A DNA stretch of 64,000 bases from Diphasiastrum complanatum (lineage: Eukaryota > Streptophyta > Lycopodiopsida > Lycopodiales > Lycopodiaceae): assembly GCA_029204225.1 (NCBI GenBank), contig CM055097.1:4937125-5001124 (forward strand). The letters are read 5' to 3'. Of this stretch, positions 45,788 to 60,108 are shown in pieces. A model generated the notes under the pieces. It was not told the origin of the DNA. It ran no database searches and was given only the letters and a program-made list of their open reading frames with translations. Each line of letters starts with the position of its first letter. The stretch's first letter is position 1. The translations under genes and the position numbers were made by a program.

Positions 45788-46306
45788 GCTCTGATACCAA
45801 TAAAATGTCCCCCAAGAGCTCCAATAAGGATTGAGTGCCAAGAACACAATAAGGGACTGCAGTGGACTAAACCGTCCCAACCAAACCTAGACCGTCCGAT
45901 CTAGCCCCCAAGCACTAGGGAGTATGGCAAATCTCTATGATAGTAAGCGCTTACCAATCCGACAGCATAACGGCCGCAGACTCTCAATGATCCTAATGGA
46001 CACAGGAGAGGGTATATATAGAGAGTAGCTCTCCCTCGACTGACCATGCACTGAATCCACATGTAAGCATGTTATTAACTCATGCCTAACTCCCATGCAT
46101 GTCCACTGCATGTAGGTACCCCTAACTCATAATAGCAAAGACCCATGCATAGCCACAGTGCATGTACATCCTATCCCATACTAGGATGCAACACACATGC
46201 CTAACTGCATGCAGACATAGCCTAAGGTCCTACTTAGCTATTATCCAAATTGGGCTTGGCCCCTACATCTAAGACGACCCCCCAAACTCCCATTAGGGCC
46301 GTAACA
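45788..46306 (-). mobile_element. LTR (501 bp, 45806-46306) with primer-binding site, minus strand
   Basis: On the minus strand it begins TGTTACGGCCCTAATGG at 46306 and ends GGGGACA at 45806, followed 6 bp later by TGGTATCAGAGC (45799-45788), a perfect initiator-Met tRNA primer-binding site. The TATA box is CTCTATATATACCC near 46015. It is homologous to 30649-31164. No polypurine tract lies upstream, so it is a 5' or solo-type LTR. Confidence 0.8.
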
Positions 46307-46919
46307 ATAGGAGTCATAGACTGCCGTGAAGGAGAGATTGCAAAAACAATTAGGCGTTTGAGACAGACATGCAATCCTCTATCGCTGATAATCTGATATG
46401 AAGAGAATGCATAGATAATTTAGGCGTCAGAGACAACTATATATTTCTCTTTTAATGATGTTTGCGTAAGAGGAGTGAGAGTTAATTTCATTCAACAAGA
46501 ATGCAAAAGGATGTAGAACAGTAGCGAATTTGTATAATAAAGTTGTAGTAATAACGATCAGACCACAATACAATTGTGCTGATAAGCACCTGATCCTACT
46601 CACAGATTCAAAACAATTGCTAAAGTTCTGAATATCTCTCTCTCTATAATCACTAACTCTGAGGAGTCACCTACTGAAAGACCCATTCTGGTCGTTTAAT
46701 CTCTGTCAGATCGTCCTCTGATACTGATCTCTGTGATCTCTATCTTTGTTTGATCATCCTCTTAATCTTTTCAATCGCTCATTTACATTTATAGCAACTG
46801 GAAGATCTTGCATTATTCTAGCTTTACATTTACAAGATCACTTAACAGCTAATTAATTGACTAATTAGAACAGTTGTTATTGGAGCGTGAAGACGTAGAC
46901 AGCCTGTGAGGAATCATGT

Positions 46920-47150
46920 GTATTTATGCAGAGTGTCGGGTTTTTCGCTTGTGTAGAATCCCGTGTAAAACTGCAGTGTCGAGTTTTTTGCCTTTTGTTG
47001 CCTGTCAAAAACTGCATGTAAAAATGCAGTGTCGCATTTTTCGCATTTATGGAAGTGTTTGAAATGGCCTAAAAACTGAACACCAGTGTCGCAAAAACAA
47101 AGGTGACAATATCGAGTTTTTCGCCTGTCAAAAATTGTGAGGAAAAATGC
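46920..47150. repeat. Degenerate repeat of a GTGTCG-TTTTTCGC motif
   Basis: Words close to GCAGTGTCGAGTTTTTCGCC occur about four times with variable spacing, mixed with CTGTCAAAAA. It may be the U3 repeat region of an LTR. A TG-like start on the minus strand lies at 47281 (TGTTGGAGTTTAATC), but this is not proven. Confidence 0.6.
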
Positions 47151-47283
47151 AGTGACAATTAGACTAAAAATACAGACTGTTGAAAAACAGTTCATTTTCT
47201 GCAGGTTTCATTTGAGAGAGTAAAATTGAGAGAAGGAAGGAGGGCAATTAGGAAGAGTAGGAGTAAGATTAAACTCCAACACA

Positions 47284-50200
47284 AATAGATTTCAATTATC
47301 CATGACAATGACTGACCAAGCTAACATGAGCTTGAAAAGAGAAAAATGATTATAGTTAGGTCTTTCTAGGAAATTCAAACCTATGTCAAAGTAGAGGTTT
47401 AGTCTCACATTCAACAAAAGTTTTCTATTTTACTACTTGTGTCCCATTATTTCTACATTCTATCTTGAATTTGATTTTCTAAAGTTGACAACGAGAAATG
47501 ACTTAAACCAATCAATTCTCTATATTCTCATTGATCTTCTGCCAATTCTATTTTGTCAAGTGTTATTCCTACTGTGACATTCTTGTTTGGATAATTTTTG
47601 TTGCAAATTTGTATTTGCACGAATGCTGCACAATTGAGTAAGGGTTTATGTAATACCTCATTAGGCCACTATCTCAAATATTCTAGACAAATTAAGACTT
47701 TTTATGCTAAGTTACGCAATTGGCTAGACCATGGCATTCTAAATAGTAAAATTTAGATGATAAGGCTAGTTATTTGTTAAGGCTTAAGCTATTTTTAAAT
47801 GGTAGGATTTGAAAAGTTACAGTCACCTGCTCACATCCTTTCTACCAAGTGTGACGTTTTGTTTCACGCTAGCTCTCCCTACTGTATCTAGCTTCATTAC
47901 ATTGTACTTTTCATGAACTATGACTTATGATATATGAGATCATATGCATTGAGTGAGCAAGAGTTTTTGTTGTTAAGACAATTTTAAATTTGATTTTCAG
48001 TGATCCACAACGGTACTTTCTTGGTTGAGTTCATTCCTACAAACTTATTTTTAAGTCATAATTATCTACTAATAGAAGCATATTTATGTTTAATGTGCAA
48101 ATGCACTTTGAGATTGCATAGTTTATTTTTTCTATAATAATGCAATAGACTATTACATAAATTTACTCCTCATTTCTAAAATCATTAATTGAATTCAGTA
48201 CGAAACAACAGAGTATTGAATTAATTAAACGAGATTTTAGTAAAAGTTTAGATTTATCCCTAGTATCCAAATCAATGATTTCTAATTTATCTATAGGTAT
48301 ATGAATGTTGATGAGAACATTCATGATTAGTATATTAATTCTGTAATAAAATTCTGCTAGCTGAATATCGATTGAGAACTAACCAAAGCAACAAATCATT
48401 AGGGCATTCTAATTTGTGGAAGCAACCCTTGACCAAAACATATTTTTAACTCTCTTTCACTAGCAACAAAGAAAAGGTATCAACTCTATGTACAAATTTA
48501 TAAAGATGTGAAGACAAATATCCTACATATTTAGTGTTATTAAATACTCGAAATCCAATATCTATCCAAATCATCCATATTACAATAAGTCACTTAATTG
48601 TCTATTGCTTGATTACATGACATGTTTGACCTTATCTACTATGTTTTTCATGAATAAATGAACTAGACAAGTATAATGTGGACAATTGGGGGCCCAAGTT
48701 TGTCTACATGTAATGCTCTAAATGACATTTAGACTTAAATGATAATTGGACTATATATATTGATCATAGGAGGTTCCAAAAAATTTACAAATAATGATAA
48801 GATATATAATGTCAATCTTTAAGACACCCACAATGTCTAGGAGAAAAAAGGACTCCATATTGACATTTAAATCAATGACAAATTTCTTGTTAGAAACTGA
48901 CAAATAGTGGTTGACTTGGAACATGTTTTGTATAGTGTGAAGTCTAAGCTGCCCGAGAGGGGGTAAATGCCTACCCTTGGGACATTACACGACATAAAGC
49001 CCCCAATTTAAAAATCTTTTTTGGCCCTGCCTGGGCCATAATGCCCTACCCCAATAGCCACCTAGACTCTCTAATAAGGCTCTATGTATAAGAGAAATCA
49101 CTAGGGCATTATGGATTAATGATAAAAAAAACATCTCCTATAATAATCCAAGACAATTGGTTGTCAATTAGGACATTTTTTTGTATATGGGAAAGCCTTG
49201 TTACCCCATGGCTTTCTTCCAAGTAAACACTAGATGATGATGCCTTCCCATGGGCTTCATCTAAAGAAGGTTTCTACAATATTTAGGATCTTTTGAAATT
49301 AAAAAAAAAATCATAATGTTCTGATGTACCACAAAGGATGGTACTTTGCATCAAGAGTACTAAGCTAATAACGTTAATGGTATTTATGTTCATTTACTCA
49401 TATTTCATTATTTGGCCTCATGCCTCACGTTGTATGATAACTTAGTGCATGAAAAACCAAAATTTAAAGTACTTATCATTTACTATGGCCTACATTCAAA
49501 ATTTTAAACATTTACTTTAACGTTGACTTTTCACAAACTATATTGACCAACTTGATTACATAGTATTGCAGCAAAAAGACTAAAGTTTTATGGGCGAAGA
49601 AGGAGCCTATATCCAACCTTAAAGCTCTCCTTTATGAGTGAAGCCTTGCTTTGATGGTCATGGTAGGGTATTATGATCATATTGTTTGAGCAACCTGCTC
49701 TAGCAAGGCATAATGGCTAGAGCATGGCGTTGCAAATTATATATAAAAAAGTAGGCTCTTTATGTTGGGTAAGGCTTGTAGAGCTTTAAGTCCATTCAGG
49801 CAATTGCCGGCCACATCAAGTGTAAATGCCTTGCAAGAGAGCTTTACCATATTATACGTAAAGTCATGTTAGAGAGCTTGGGCAAGGAATATGGGCAGGG
49901 CAACACATGAATTTAAAAAAAAAATGATCGATCTTTGTGACGTGTAAGCTTTTAGGACAGCTTTACGCCCTTGGAAGTAAAGCCCTTTTCTTGGGACTTT
50001 ACACTATATTTAAAGAGAGCTTTACCTTATATGAGTTAAACCATGGCCCCACCCTCAATCCTTGTGCTTGTGTGTGCGCGAGCGAGCATGCGCATGTAGT
50101 ATTAAATTTGACGCCTATCATGCATGCCCTTCAAAGGCCAACTTGAATGTATTTGATAGGCCTTTTCAATTTTGAGTTGTCAACTTTGAAGTCTTTAATT

Positions 50201-51358
50201 TGTATAAAAATTTAATTTGACATGATACAATTAATTTTAATTGTCATGAGTGAAGTAAATTACTTATATAAGTTTTAAGCAATACATGGTACACCCTTGA
50301 AACCTGACTCTTTGCAAGTGCCATGATTTATAACTCAATACAAAGATATGGGAATTTCAAAATTCAAATACTTCACTTTAGCATGGGCCATCCACCAAGA
50401 CCTAGACCAATCCCGAAGTTTGAAGTTCAAACAATAGGCCAATTACCAAATTCCAATTTAATTCTTCAATTTCCAACTTAGAGTAATCTTATCTTCCATA
50501 GATGTTACACTTAAGGCCAGCTTTCCAACTTCCAGAGTTTATTTCTAAGCTATCTTGGATTTCGTGGAAGTTAAAAGAACCTGGAGAGCCCGTAAAAAAA
50601 CATTTCTTAGTGTGCTACTCTAGCATTCGGAAGCATACTATTCCATCAAGTGTCCATAAGGCACTTCAACCATGTTTTTGTGTCGAACCCAAGTTCTAAA
50701 ATAATCTATCTAGATTCTAGATTGAACCGAGCCTCCAGTTGTTTTTTAGTGAATGATTTACTTGGAATTTGATATGAGAAATGCAAATACCTACAATCTT
50801 ATAAATTCTTATCGGAATCTAATTTTAAAAATTCTAAAACGACATTTGCATGAAAGTTTTCTTTATAAAATTTTATTTTAAAGGGCAAGTTGTATGAACA
50901 CTGGAGAGTAGCATGCCACGAAAATAAAACACAAAAGACAACCTTGAGAGAGAGAGGGGGGGGGGGGATTTGGAAGGCTCGGGTTTGAGGGCCTTCCTTG
51001 CAGGGAGGGCCCTTGTCCGAGGGAGGGAGTCCGAGGGCAGGCCACTATCTGCATGGGAGTCCCGAGGGCCACGGGCCTTCCACGACGTAGTGTCATGTTT
51101 GAAATTTTTTTATCTCATAAATCTTGATTTGTTTATGCGATAAATTCTGGACAAAATCTTTGTTGCTTTCACTCTAAGATAAGAATTTGGACAAAACTAG
51201 TGATTATTCCAACTGCAATCAAATTTCAACTACATTAAATACTTGGCATTACCAAATTAGTACGATTATGAGAAAGAGATATAATAGATAGGGAGGATGC
51301 ATGAGTGGAAGCAAGCAATTGAAATCATCAATCGCTAAATACACCAGCAGTAAATTAG
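47284..51358. other. Long non-coding stretch
   Basis: No gene, transposon end or RNA gene was recognised in about 4 kb. 50945-51090 is a GC-rich island starting with GA and G runs and carrying repeated GAGGGC words. Around 49570-50045 the word AAAGCTTTA/GAGCTTTACC recurs, hinting at an eroded LTR. 51310-51440 contains an imperfect duplication (AGCAATTGAAATCATCAATC versus AGCACTCAAGATCACCAATC) that reaches the start of the transporter gene. Confidence 0.45.
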
Positions 51359-53871
51359 ATGATGACAAGAGATAGAAGAGAAAGTGATGATGCACTAATG
51401 TTGGGCGCAAGCACTCAAGATCACCAATCGCTGGACATACCAGCAAAGCTGGGGATAATGAATGATACCCGTGAGAGAAAACGTCAAGCATGCCTTTCCA
51501 TTTTGGGTACGTATGCAAAAGCAACTATGTGTTTTCTTTTAGGTGGCAACAACATTTCACAAATCTTTTGAATTGTTGGGGGCTGGGGTGAGCAACGGTT
51601 TAATGGTCACTCGTATGGATTGTACAGGAGTTGCATTACTCGAGAAGATGGTGTACTATTCCCTTTTTGGAAATCTTGTAACGTACCTTTCGCAGGTTTT
51701 GCATTTGGATGTTGCTTCTGCAGCTAAGAACGTAAACAATGCTATAGGCATCTCCACTGTTTCAGCACTCGTTGGAGCCTACATTGCAGATGCGCATCTG
51801 GGTCGTTACCGGACGATCGTGTCTTTCTTTATAGTCTACTGTATGGTGAGATAGGAACCTGAGTGAAATTTGATCTCCTAGCGATTCGTAAATTATTAAT
51901 GTTTTTGATTACAACTAATGTTACTTTTGGGTTGTTGCTGCAGGGGCTCGCTTCTCTGACAATAGCTACTTCAGTGAAGTCTCTCACGCCGACTCAATGC
52001 CCACTAGGAAGTCTTGACTGCAAAAAACCCACAAATAAGCAATTCGCTTTTTTCCTATTCTCTTTGTCTTTGGTTATGGCAGGGACGAGTGCTAACCCAT
52101 GCTATCAAGCTTTTGGTGGAGATCAATTCGATGATCACGGTGATGCGGAGGAGAGGAAGCAGAAAGCCTCCTACTTCAACTGGTTATTTTTTGCTATGTA
52201 CTCCGGCTTCCTCGTAGCATTCACACTTATAGTTTATATCCAAGAGAACGTCGGGTGGGATTGCTCATTTGCTGTCCTCACTGCCTTTATGCTGGTGGCA
52301 TTGATTACGTTCGTTTCTAACTACTCAAGCTATCGTCATAGGCCACCGAGTCACAGCCCTTTGACCCGGGTGGCGCAGGTGCTAGTAGCAGCTGCTCGCA
52401 ATTGGAAAGCCGAGCTACCGTCAGACCACCAAGATCTCTACGAAATTGAATTAGCTCCAGATCAGATCATACCCGAGAAAGCTCTCGGATCAAAGCTGCT
52501 GCACACCGACGGCTTCAAGTAAAACACTGTTTCCTAATCACCTCCCAAGGGTGGTTGTCCCATGAATTACTGTAATTGTAGCAATTTTAAGGCTTTTCTT
52601 CCTAATTATATCTGCAGCTGTTAGTTCGTAGTGTTCTGTGACGCAAAGCCAAAGCTCCATCAAAGCAAAGGAATACATTTCATGTATGGGCGCGAAATAA
52701 TAAAGAAACAAATTCTGAACTGTTTGTAAGAGATGAGATGTCCTTTCGATTCTCGGGAGAATATTTTTTCTTTGTTGCCTAAATCAACTATTTGCAGATT
52801 TCGATCTTGTGTTGGTATACTTATGTAGTTCAGGTTCTTAATTATTTCAACTTGATTTTTAATCTACTTGACTTTCCTCAAAAGTTTGCTTATATGGTCC
52901 CTAGGTTTATCACTCTAATGGATATTGTGATCTTTGATCAAATGTTCTGTAGGTTCCTCGACAAAGCAGCAATATGTCTTCATACGTCCGAGAATATGTT
53001 GCGGCAAAGTGCATGGAGGCTATGCTCTGTCACTCAAGTAGAGGAAGTGAAACTGATTATGCGTGTCATGCCTGTATGGATCACCTGCCTCACGTATGGC
53101 CTCAACTTCGCTCAAATGTCGACGTTCTTCGTCAAACAAGGTAGCAAGATGGACACACGTCTGGGCCCAATCCACATTCCTCCGGCTTCCTTACGAAGCT
53201 TTGCTGTGATCGCGGGTGTTATGTTTATGCCCATTTATGACAAGCTCTTCGTTCCATTTGTGCGTCGTTTCACCGGAAATATGAGAGGAGTCACAATGCT
53301 ACAGCGGATTGGAACGGGGTTGGCCATAGCAACTCTTTCCATGGTTGCTGGAGCCGTGGTTGAGAAAAAGCGCCTAAGTATTGTGAGAGAGCTCGATCTG
53401 CAAGACAACACTAAGGCCGCCACCCCTATGTCTTGCTTTTGGCTGATACCACAAGCCGTATTCATGGGCATAGCCAATGATTTCTCTCTTGCTGGGATTC
53501 AAGAGTTTTTCTATGATCAGTTCCCAGACAACATAAGGAGCGTGGGTGTCGCACTTTACCTCTCAATAATAGGTGTGGGAAGCTTTCTTAGTAGCTTGAT
53601 CATCATTATTATTGTGAGTGTAACTGGGCGTGGAAGCCACCACCAGAGCTGGATCGTGGACAATCTCAACAAGGCTCGTCTAGACAAGTACTACTGGACG
53701 TTGGCTATCATAAGTGCTACCAATTTCTGCATTTTTGTAGCCATTGCTAATCGCTACACCTATAAGCAATTACCAAGCAGTCATGTCACACAAAAAACAT
53801 CAGCACGAGCATCATCAATATCATTATCAACATCGAATGTTATGGATTTTCATAAACCATGCAAAAAGTAG
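51359..53871 (+). CDS. NRT1/PTR family (NPF) proton-coupled transporter
   Basis: Four exons: 51359-51542, 51628-51845, 51944-52518 and 52953-53871. They total 1,896 nt, or 631 residues, with GT-AG introns of 85, 98 and 434 bp. Intron 1 keeps one frame open (GTG at 51543), but splicing restores LLG-VALLEKMVYYSLFGNL, the usual NPF text. Other signatures are VASAAKNVNN, GAYIADAHLGRYRTI, CYQAFGGDQFDD, YFNWLFFAMYSG, FLDKAA, QMSTFFVKQG and FFYDQFPDNIRSVGVALYLS. NPF proteins are 12-span membrane carriers for nitrate, peptides or hormones; the substrate cannot be read here. The first Glu of the family's ExxE[K/R] proton-coupling motif is Ala here (ALLEK). The N-terminus, including the choice of ATG, is the least certain part. 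Confidence 0.92.
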
Positions 53872-55060
53872 CATTTAAGGATCTGATCTATAGAAATTAT
53901 GAGATGATGTAATGATAAAATTAAAAAAAAAATGAGTAGATGATTCAAAGAAAACAAGAATGGAGAGACAAAAAGTAGCTATTGTATTGACACATAAGGT
54001 GATACATAAGTAGAAAAGATGCTTCACGACTCCTCACTTGGGTGTTATTATTCTACTTGTTCTTTCTACTACATTCGACTACAAAATAACATGTTATTTG
54101 GTGCCCTCGTGCAACCATCTCAACCACTTTTCATACTTTTCACTTGGCTAGACATAATAGTCTACTAGAATCTTACTATATTTAACATAAGCAAGGTTTA
54201 TCCATAGTTGGTTGTAGATTTGTGTAGACTGAGTTGTAGCAACACTAAAGTGGACATCTACATAACATTTCATCCATTGAGCTAATCCAAGTTCAACTCT
54301 AAGCTTTAAAAAATTAAACAACACTCTTAATTTTTTTTCAAACAAGGGCTATGGTGTATGCGTCATTCTAGATTAGATATCTAGATGACGCTTTAAGGTG
54401 ATCTATTGTTAGAAAATTGTATAATGGATCTAAACATAGGTGAATAACGCATTGTCAATGTTGAGTAGAGAAATAGAATGAGTAGATTGTTGTGTTGATT
54501 GATCATAAGATTGTCACATACTTTTTCACAAGATTTGTTGTTTGAATCAATCACACAAAAGTAGAAATTGTTCTAACGCAGGCCAATACTCTGTTCATCG
54601 TGGGTAATACCGTGACCGATGGAAAAAAGGCCCCTTTGTATAAACCACGATATGCTACAGAATGTATATGGATCTCACTTTTGAAAATTGTTGTCTATCA
54701 ACACACTGAATTCCAATTTCTATCAACAATAGTTGCCATATCCACAAGTGAATAAAGAAATTTATGTATCACAAAAATATCATGACCACCATTTGTGTAC
54801 TCACAAGCATCGACTTCTTGTTTGATGTCAACTAGTCAAATAATAAAGTGCAATTGCATTTGTGAGTAATCTGATTAATATTACAATGAGTTGAAATACA
54901 TCGTACTGTCTCACTTATTCATTTGGTGGTTCCTCGTTAGCATTTGCCGCATCATCATGTGACAAATCCGCCAAACCAAACGAGTCTATCTCTAATTCTA
55001 CCCAAATATCTCCTATAGCATCATTATTAATAAGTTGATCTTCACAAGCTAATGGCGACG
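53872..55060. other. Downstream region of the NPF gene
   Basis: A/T-rich; the first part is presumably 3' UTR. No other gene or element was recognised. Confidence 0.45.
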
Positions 55061-55083
55061 GTGACAACGAGGGAGATCAAGAA

Positions 55084-55576
55084 TGTTACGTCCATGTCCA
55101 GTATGTGAGATTCGGAGTAATTCTTGACATGGATAGCTGGTCACTCCAGTTTATATGGTTATTGGTTATGTCTCGTCATTCCGGGCTTGGCCTATAAAAG
55201 TAATTAATAATCATATGAGGGTCCAGACCTATAATTGGACATACTTGCATGGTGTATGACTGCTATAATGCAAGAATAGGAGGTCAATAGCTTAATATAG
55301 GCTGCATGGGGATCCTAAGGAGAATATTTTCTCTTTGGAGAGAGAATACTTACCATGGAAACTCGCCCATCTCCCTATTGGAATTTCAGATTCTTGAGCC
55401 AAATTTCATGTCCTCTCTTGCATTCATTCACCATGGCATGGGGGTAAAGTGGTTAGGGTATTGACTAGCCATTTCTTGTTGGTTGGGTGGTTTTGTTCCA
55501 TAGGTGTCCTTTTGGTTGTTTTGAAACAGGATCTAGTCCGATCTTCATAAGGCAATTCTTATAGTGGTGTCAAAGC
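55084..55576 (+). mobile_element. LTR with polypurine tract before and primer-binding site after
   Basis: GAGGGAGATCAAGAA is followed by TGTTACGTCCATG at 55084. GGCCTATAAAAG near 55188 is a TATA box. The likely CA end is at 55553-55554, and TGGTGTCAAAGC, a one-base variant of an initiator-Met primer-binding site, is at 55565-55576. Having both a polypurine tract upstream and a primer-binding site downstream suggests a shared LTR in a tandem element. Confidence 0.6.
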
Positions 55577-56559
55577 AAGGATTTAAATCAATCAAAAGGT
55601 GGAACTGCTTCTTGTTTCTATCAGTTTTTGGAGGTTTCTCCTTGCATGTTACTTCCAGGTGGTGGAATTGATCTCCAAGTAGGTGGCTTCTCTGAATTTG
55701 ATGTACTTTCAGTCTAAAGATCATAATTATGGATTTTCTCCATAGATTTTGAGGGAAATCAAAGGATTTTGATGGTTTTAGTGAATTTTTCACCTAAAAT
55801 TCATGTTTTTTGCTTGGAATTGGTCATAGCTACTGATGGAGTATGTTTCCAGATTTTATTTGTTGTTTTACAGTCATTAATGATTGGATCTAATGATTGC
55901 ATATTTGTTGAATATTCAAAAGGATGATTAAATAGTGATTTTGGACCAAAAATTCGACTAGAAATGTGTTATAGAATCTATATTTGACTGAAATCAAAAC
56001 TTTTAGTGCTTGCATGTAATGGATTTACAGGGATTAGGATCATATTGCACTTATTTGTGGATTTGACCCACAAATTTTGGTCAAAATTGATAAAAAAAAA
56101 CTCGGTTTTTTGATGATTTTGGATAAATTTTGTGGTAGGTCTCAAAATTCATATCCAATATTTTGCATGAACGTTTTCAAAGGTGTAATGAAGTTGTCTT
56201 AAAGTTGTCATGGAGTTTGGTTAGGATTGGACACCATTAGGAGGCTAAAAACATCAAAAATAGTGTATTTTTGGGCATTTTTGGGCATGAATACCTATCA
56301 AATGGGGGTCTGAACCTATTTGTTCTCATTAATAAGATATGATGGATTGCGTCTGTTTTGAGCCATTATGCATCCAATTTGGATAGGTGAGCATTAGACA
56401 CCATCATATTGAAGTTCTGCTTGTTGAAGGAGGCCAAAAATGCATTTTTTGCATGATCTGAGCTTATGATTGCTTGCTGGACCTAATAGAAGCTTATACT
56501 AATCCAAATGACCTGCCATATGGATCAGATCAAGCTAAAACAATGCTCTAAAATACTAT
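55577..56559 (+). other. Probable LTR-element leader, non-coding
   Basis: T-rich sequence downstream of the primer-binding site, without gag text. It is interrupted by the hAT-like element. Confidence 0.4.
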
Positions 56560-57639
<1,080 letters not shown>

Positions 57640-57973
57640 ACTTGAGATTAAAACTTAAATCAAATATAAAAAATTCAAATTAAGTGAAAGCAAAATCCTA
57701 GTCACCTATTTTGACAGCTTTTGGGAAAAGTGCAATAACTTTTGCATCTCTTATCCAAATGCCTTGCAAATTGTTGAAAATGACAGCTAAGACAAAGCTC
57801 TACAAAAATATTGAATCAAATTAGAAATGAAAAATGAAATTGAATGTTGAAAATTGGTTTGAGCAGACCTAAAAAATTCAAACTTAACCATTAGAAAAAA
57901 GAAAGCTACAAATGCAATAAACTTATCAAATCTAATGGAATCCACATAGAATCATCATGAATCATGGATCTAT
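57640..57973. other. Non-coding flank
   Basis: A-rich sequence; by position the leader of the minus-strand element primed at 57974. Confidence 0.35.
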
Positions 57974-57985
57974 GCTCTGATACCA
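57974..57985 (-). other. LTR-element primer-binding site (tRNA-iMet type)
   Basis: The minus strand reads TGGTATCAGAGC, the perfect plant consensus. An LTR should lie above it, perhaps starting at the TG at 57997-57998; its far edge was not found. Confidence 0.6.
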
Positions 57986-57997
57986 AGAAATTTCATG

Positions 57998-59669
57998 TGC
58001 CAAATCTAAGCTAATAGCAATTACAATTGAAGTAAAGCTAGAAGCAAGAAAAGTCCAAAACATTCAAGATAACATATCCATAGAAAGCTAGAAACACAAA
58101 GATCTTGATAGAATCACAATAGAAATGAAATGAAGAGTACAAAGCAATGTAAATGAGCATGGATTCATGTAGATAAGGCACATGAGACCTAGCAAAGGAA
58201 ATCCCCATAGCTCATATTCACAAGGAGGAAGCTAGAAGCTCTCACTTGCAAATGAGCCAAAAAGATCCACAAAATGATGTCTCTTGCCTAGTTATAGACA
58301 ATGTTCTCACTTAACTTAACTTAAGGGATAGTTAGCCCTTGTTAAGTGTTATTTAGACTCCATTGGGACCTTATTGGCCTATTATCCTTATTAATTACTT
58401 CGGAGGGCCTAACGAGAGAACCACCTTGTTCTTAAGGCTAATAGCTCCTTTTGGGCCTACAAAGCTTACAATGGATATTTTGATGCATTGATAAGCACTA
58501 ATGTACTAAAAGTACACGACAAAGGCCCTCATGCAAACCCTAAGGCCACACAACACCTCTGCCATAGTTGAAAAAAATAGGTCAGGTGCCTTCTACATAG
58601 CATCCCATGCTTCCTTGCATAGCAGGGTAGAATTTCCCTATCATTGATCCATTTGCGACCTTCAGGCCCATTCTAATCCTGTCACTGAGGTCTCAAATCG
58701 GCTACCTATCCCAAAAAAATTTGGGGATTCAGCAATGGGCATGAAACAGTCATCTATTGACTACCTTCAACGAATCAGAATTTTTGCAATGACAAAAATC
58801 ATCATCCGAGGGAGCAAACAATAGGTCTAAAAATATGTTGACAGGCCTTGTAGGTGAAGGCAAGATTTTGGAGAGCACTGTAAAATCTCGTAATATTGTT
58901 CTACTCCATCTTGTAGGAATTCAAATTTCAGGGATTATGGGAAGACAACCCATTGAGATTTCATGCATGTTTAGGCTGCCAGTTCCCCTGGCTAGATTAT
59001 TCTTCTACTAGGTTGTTTCAACCAAAAAGACTCCAAGTCCAAAGCTTCACAAGTTCCACAAAACAATATAAAAAAGTATTTCTTAAGAAACATTATCTCT
59101 AGGGAGGTGGAATGACCTATCTCAGCCATAATTATATTCTGCTTAATAATAGAGAATTTCAATTGTGATTCCATTTTATGTTCTTAAACTACAAGTTTTA
59201 TAGGAGAATTACTGTAAAATAACACACAAGTCCTCAACGTGCAATTTGTTAGATTCGAAATTTTTTTAGCTATAAACTGTTTATGCACTAAGATAAATCA
59301 ATTCAATCTTTTAATAAACATAACCAATCCTACTTGAATCCAACACCTTGAACATTATGGACTTTTGCATGCCATCGAAAACTCCAAGTATGTAAAATCA
59401 GGCAACAAGACACATTCTTTAATGATGCAAATCATTCCACATCTGATAGGAATTCTCAAACAACCGAGAAATTGGAAATGAATCAAACACTAATTAGAAG
59501 CAATATTAACAAAAGATCAAACTAGTGGAAAAGTACTCTACCACCACTTTTTCCAAACATGCTTCACTCGTGAATTAGTGAATCCAAAACCAAACTTCCC
59601 TTAAAAATCAGTACTTCGATCCAATGTAGAACTTGCCTCCAATCTCATCCAAGACCGCATCTTAGCCAG
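57998..59669 (-). other. Probable LTR and flanking non-coding DNA
   Basis: No gene was recognised. Words such as TTAACTTAACTTAA at about 58310 and a TTATAG tract near 58296 occur. The stretch 59180-59640 looks like random AT-rich DNA. Confidence 0.35.
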
Positions 59670-59681
59670 GCTTTGATACCA
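59670..59681 (-). other. LTR-element primer-binding site (tRNA-iMet type)
   Basis: The minus strand reads TGGTATCAAAGC. The adjacent CATTACAA on the minus strand fits a CA-ending LTR from about 59686 upward. Confidence 0.55.
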
Positions 59682-60108
59682 TTGTAATGATCACTAAGAA
59701 AATCTCTAAGATGAGGATAGGAAAACACAGTAGGAGACATGTAGGACGTGTAAGAGGATACCACATGATGTTTCCACGTTTCAATTCTATTGCTCGTATC
59801 TTTTCCACCTCAACTAGTTCAACGTCCGTAAATTTTGTCTTGAAATAATCAAATGAACACTCACACAATCGTCGAACACTATACAACTGATCGCCCAACT
59901 CAATTTTTACAATTCCAATCTCATTTAGCCTTATTCAGATTGACAATCAATCAACAAAAAAATTATCCAAGCCATTACTACCAATCAAATTTAAGGAAAT
60001 ACTGAAGCTACTAGACAAACCTGTTAATTCGGTTCATGGAAGATAGTAGTGCCATTCCACTCTAGACATCAAGCTCGATGAAGCTGGCTCGGACCAGCAC
60101 ATGCCTAC

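Noticed and set aside
47274-47284. LTR start on the minus strand (TGTTGGAGTTTAATC)
   Set aside because: No polypurine tract, primer site or partner edge could be found.
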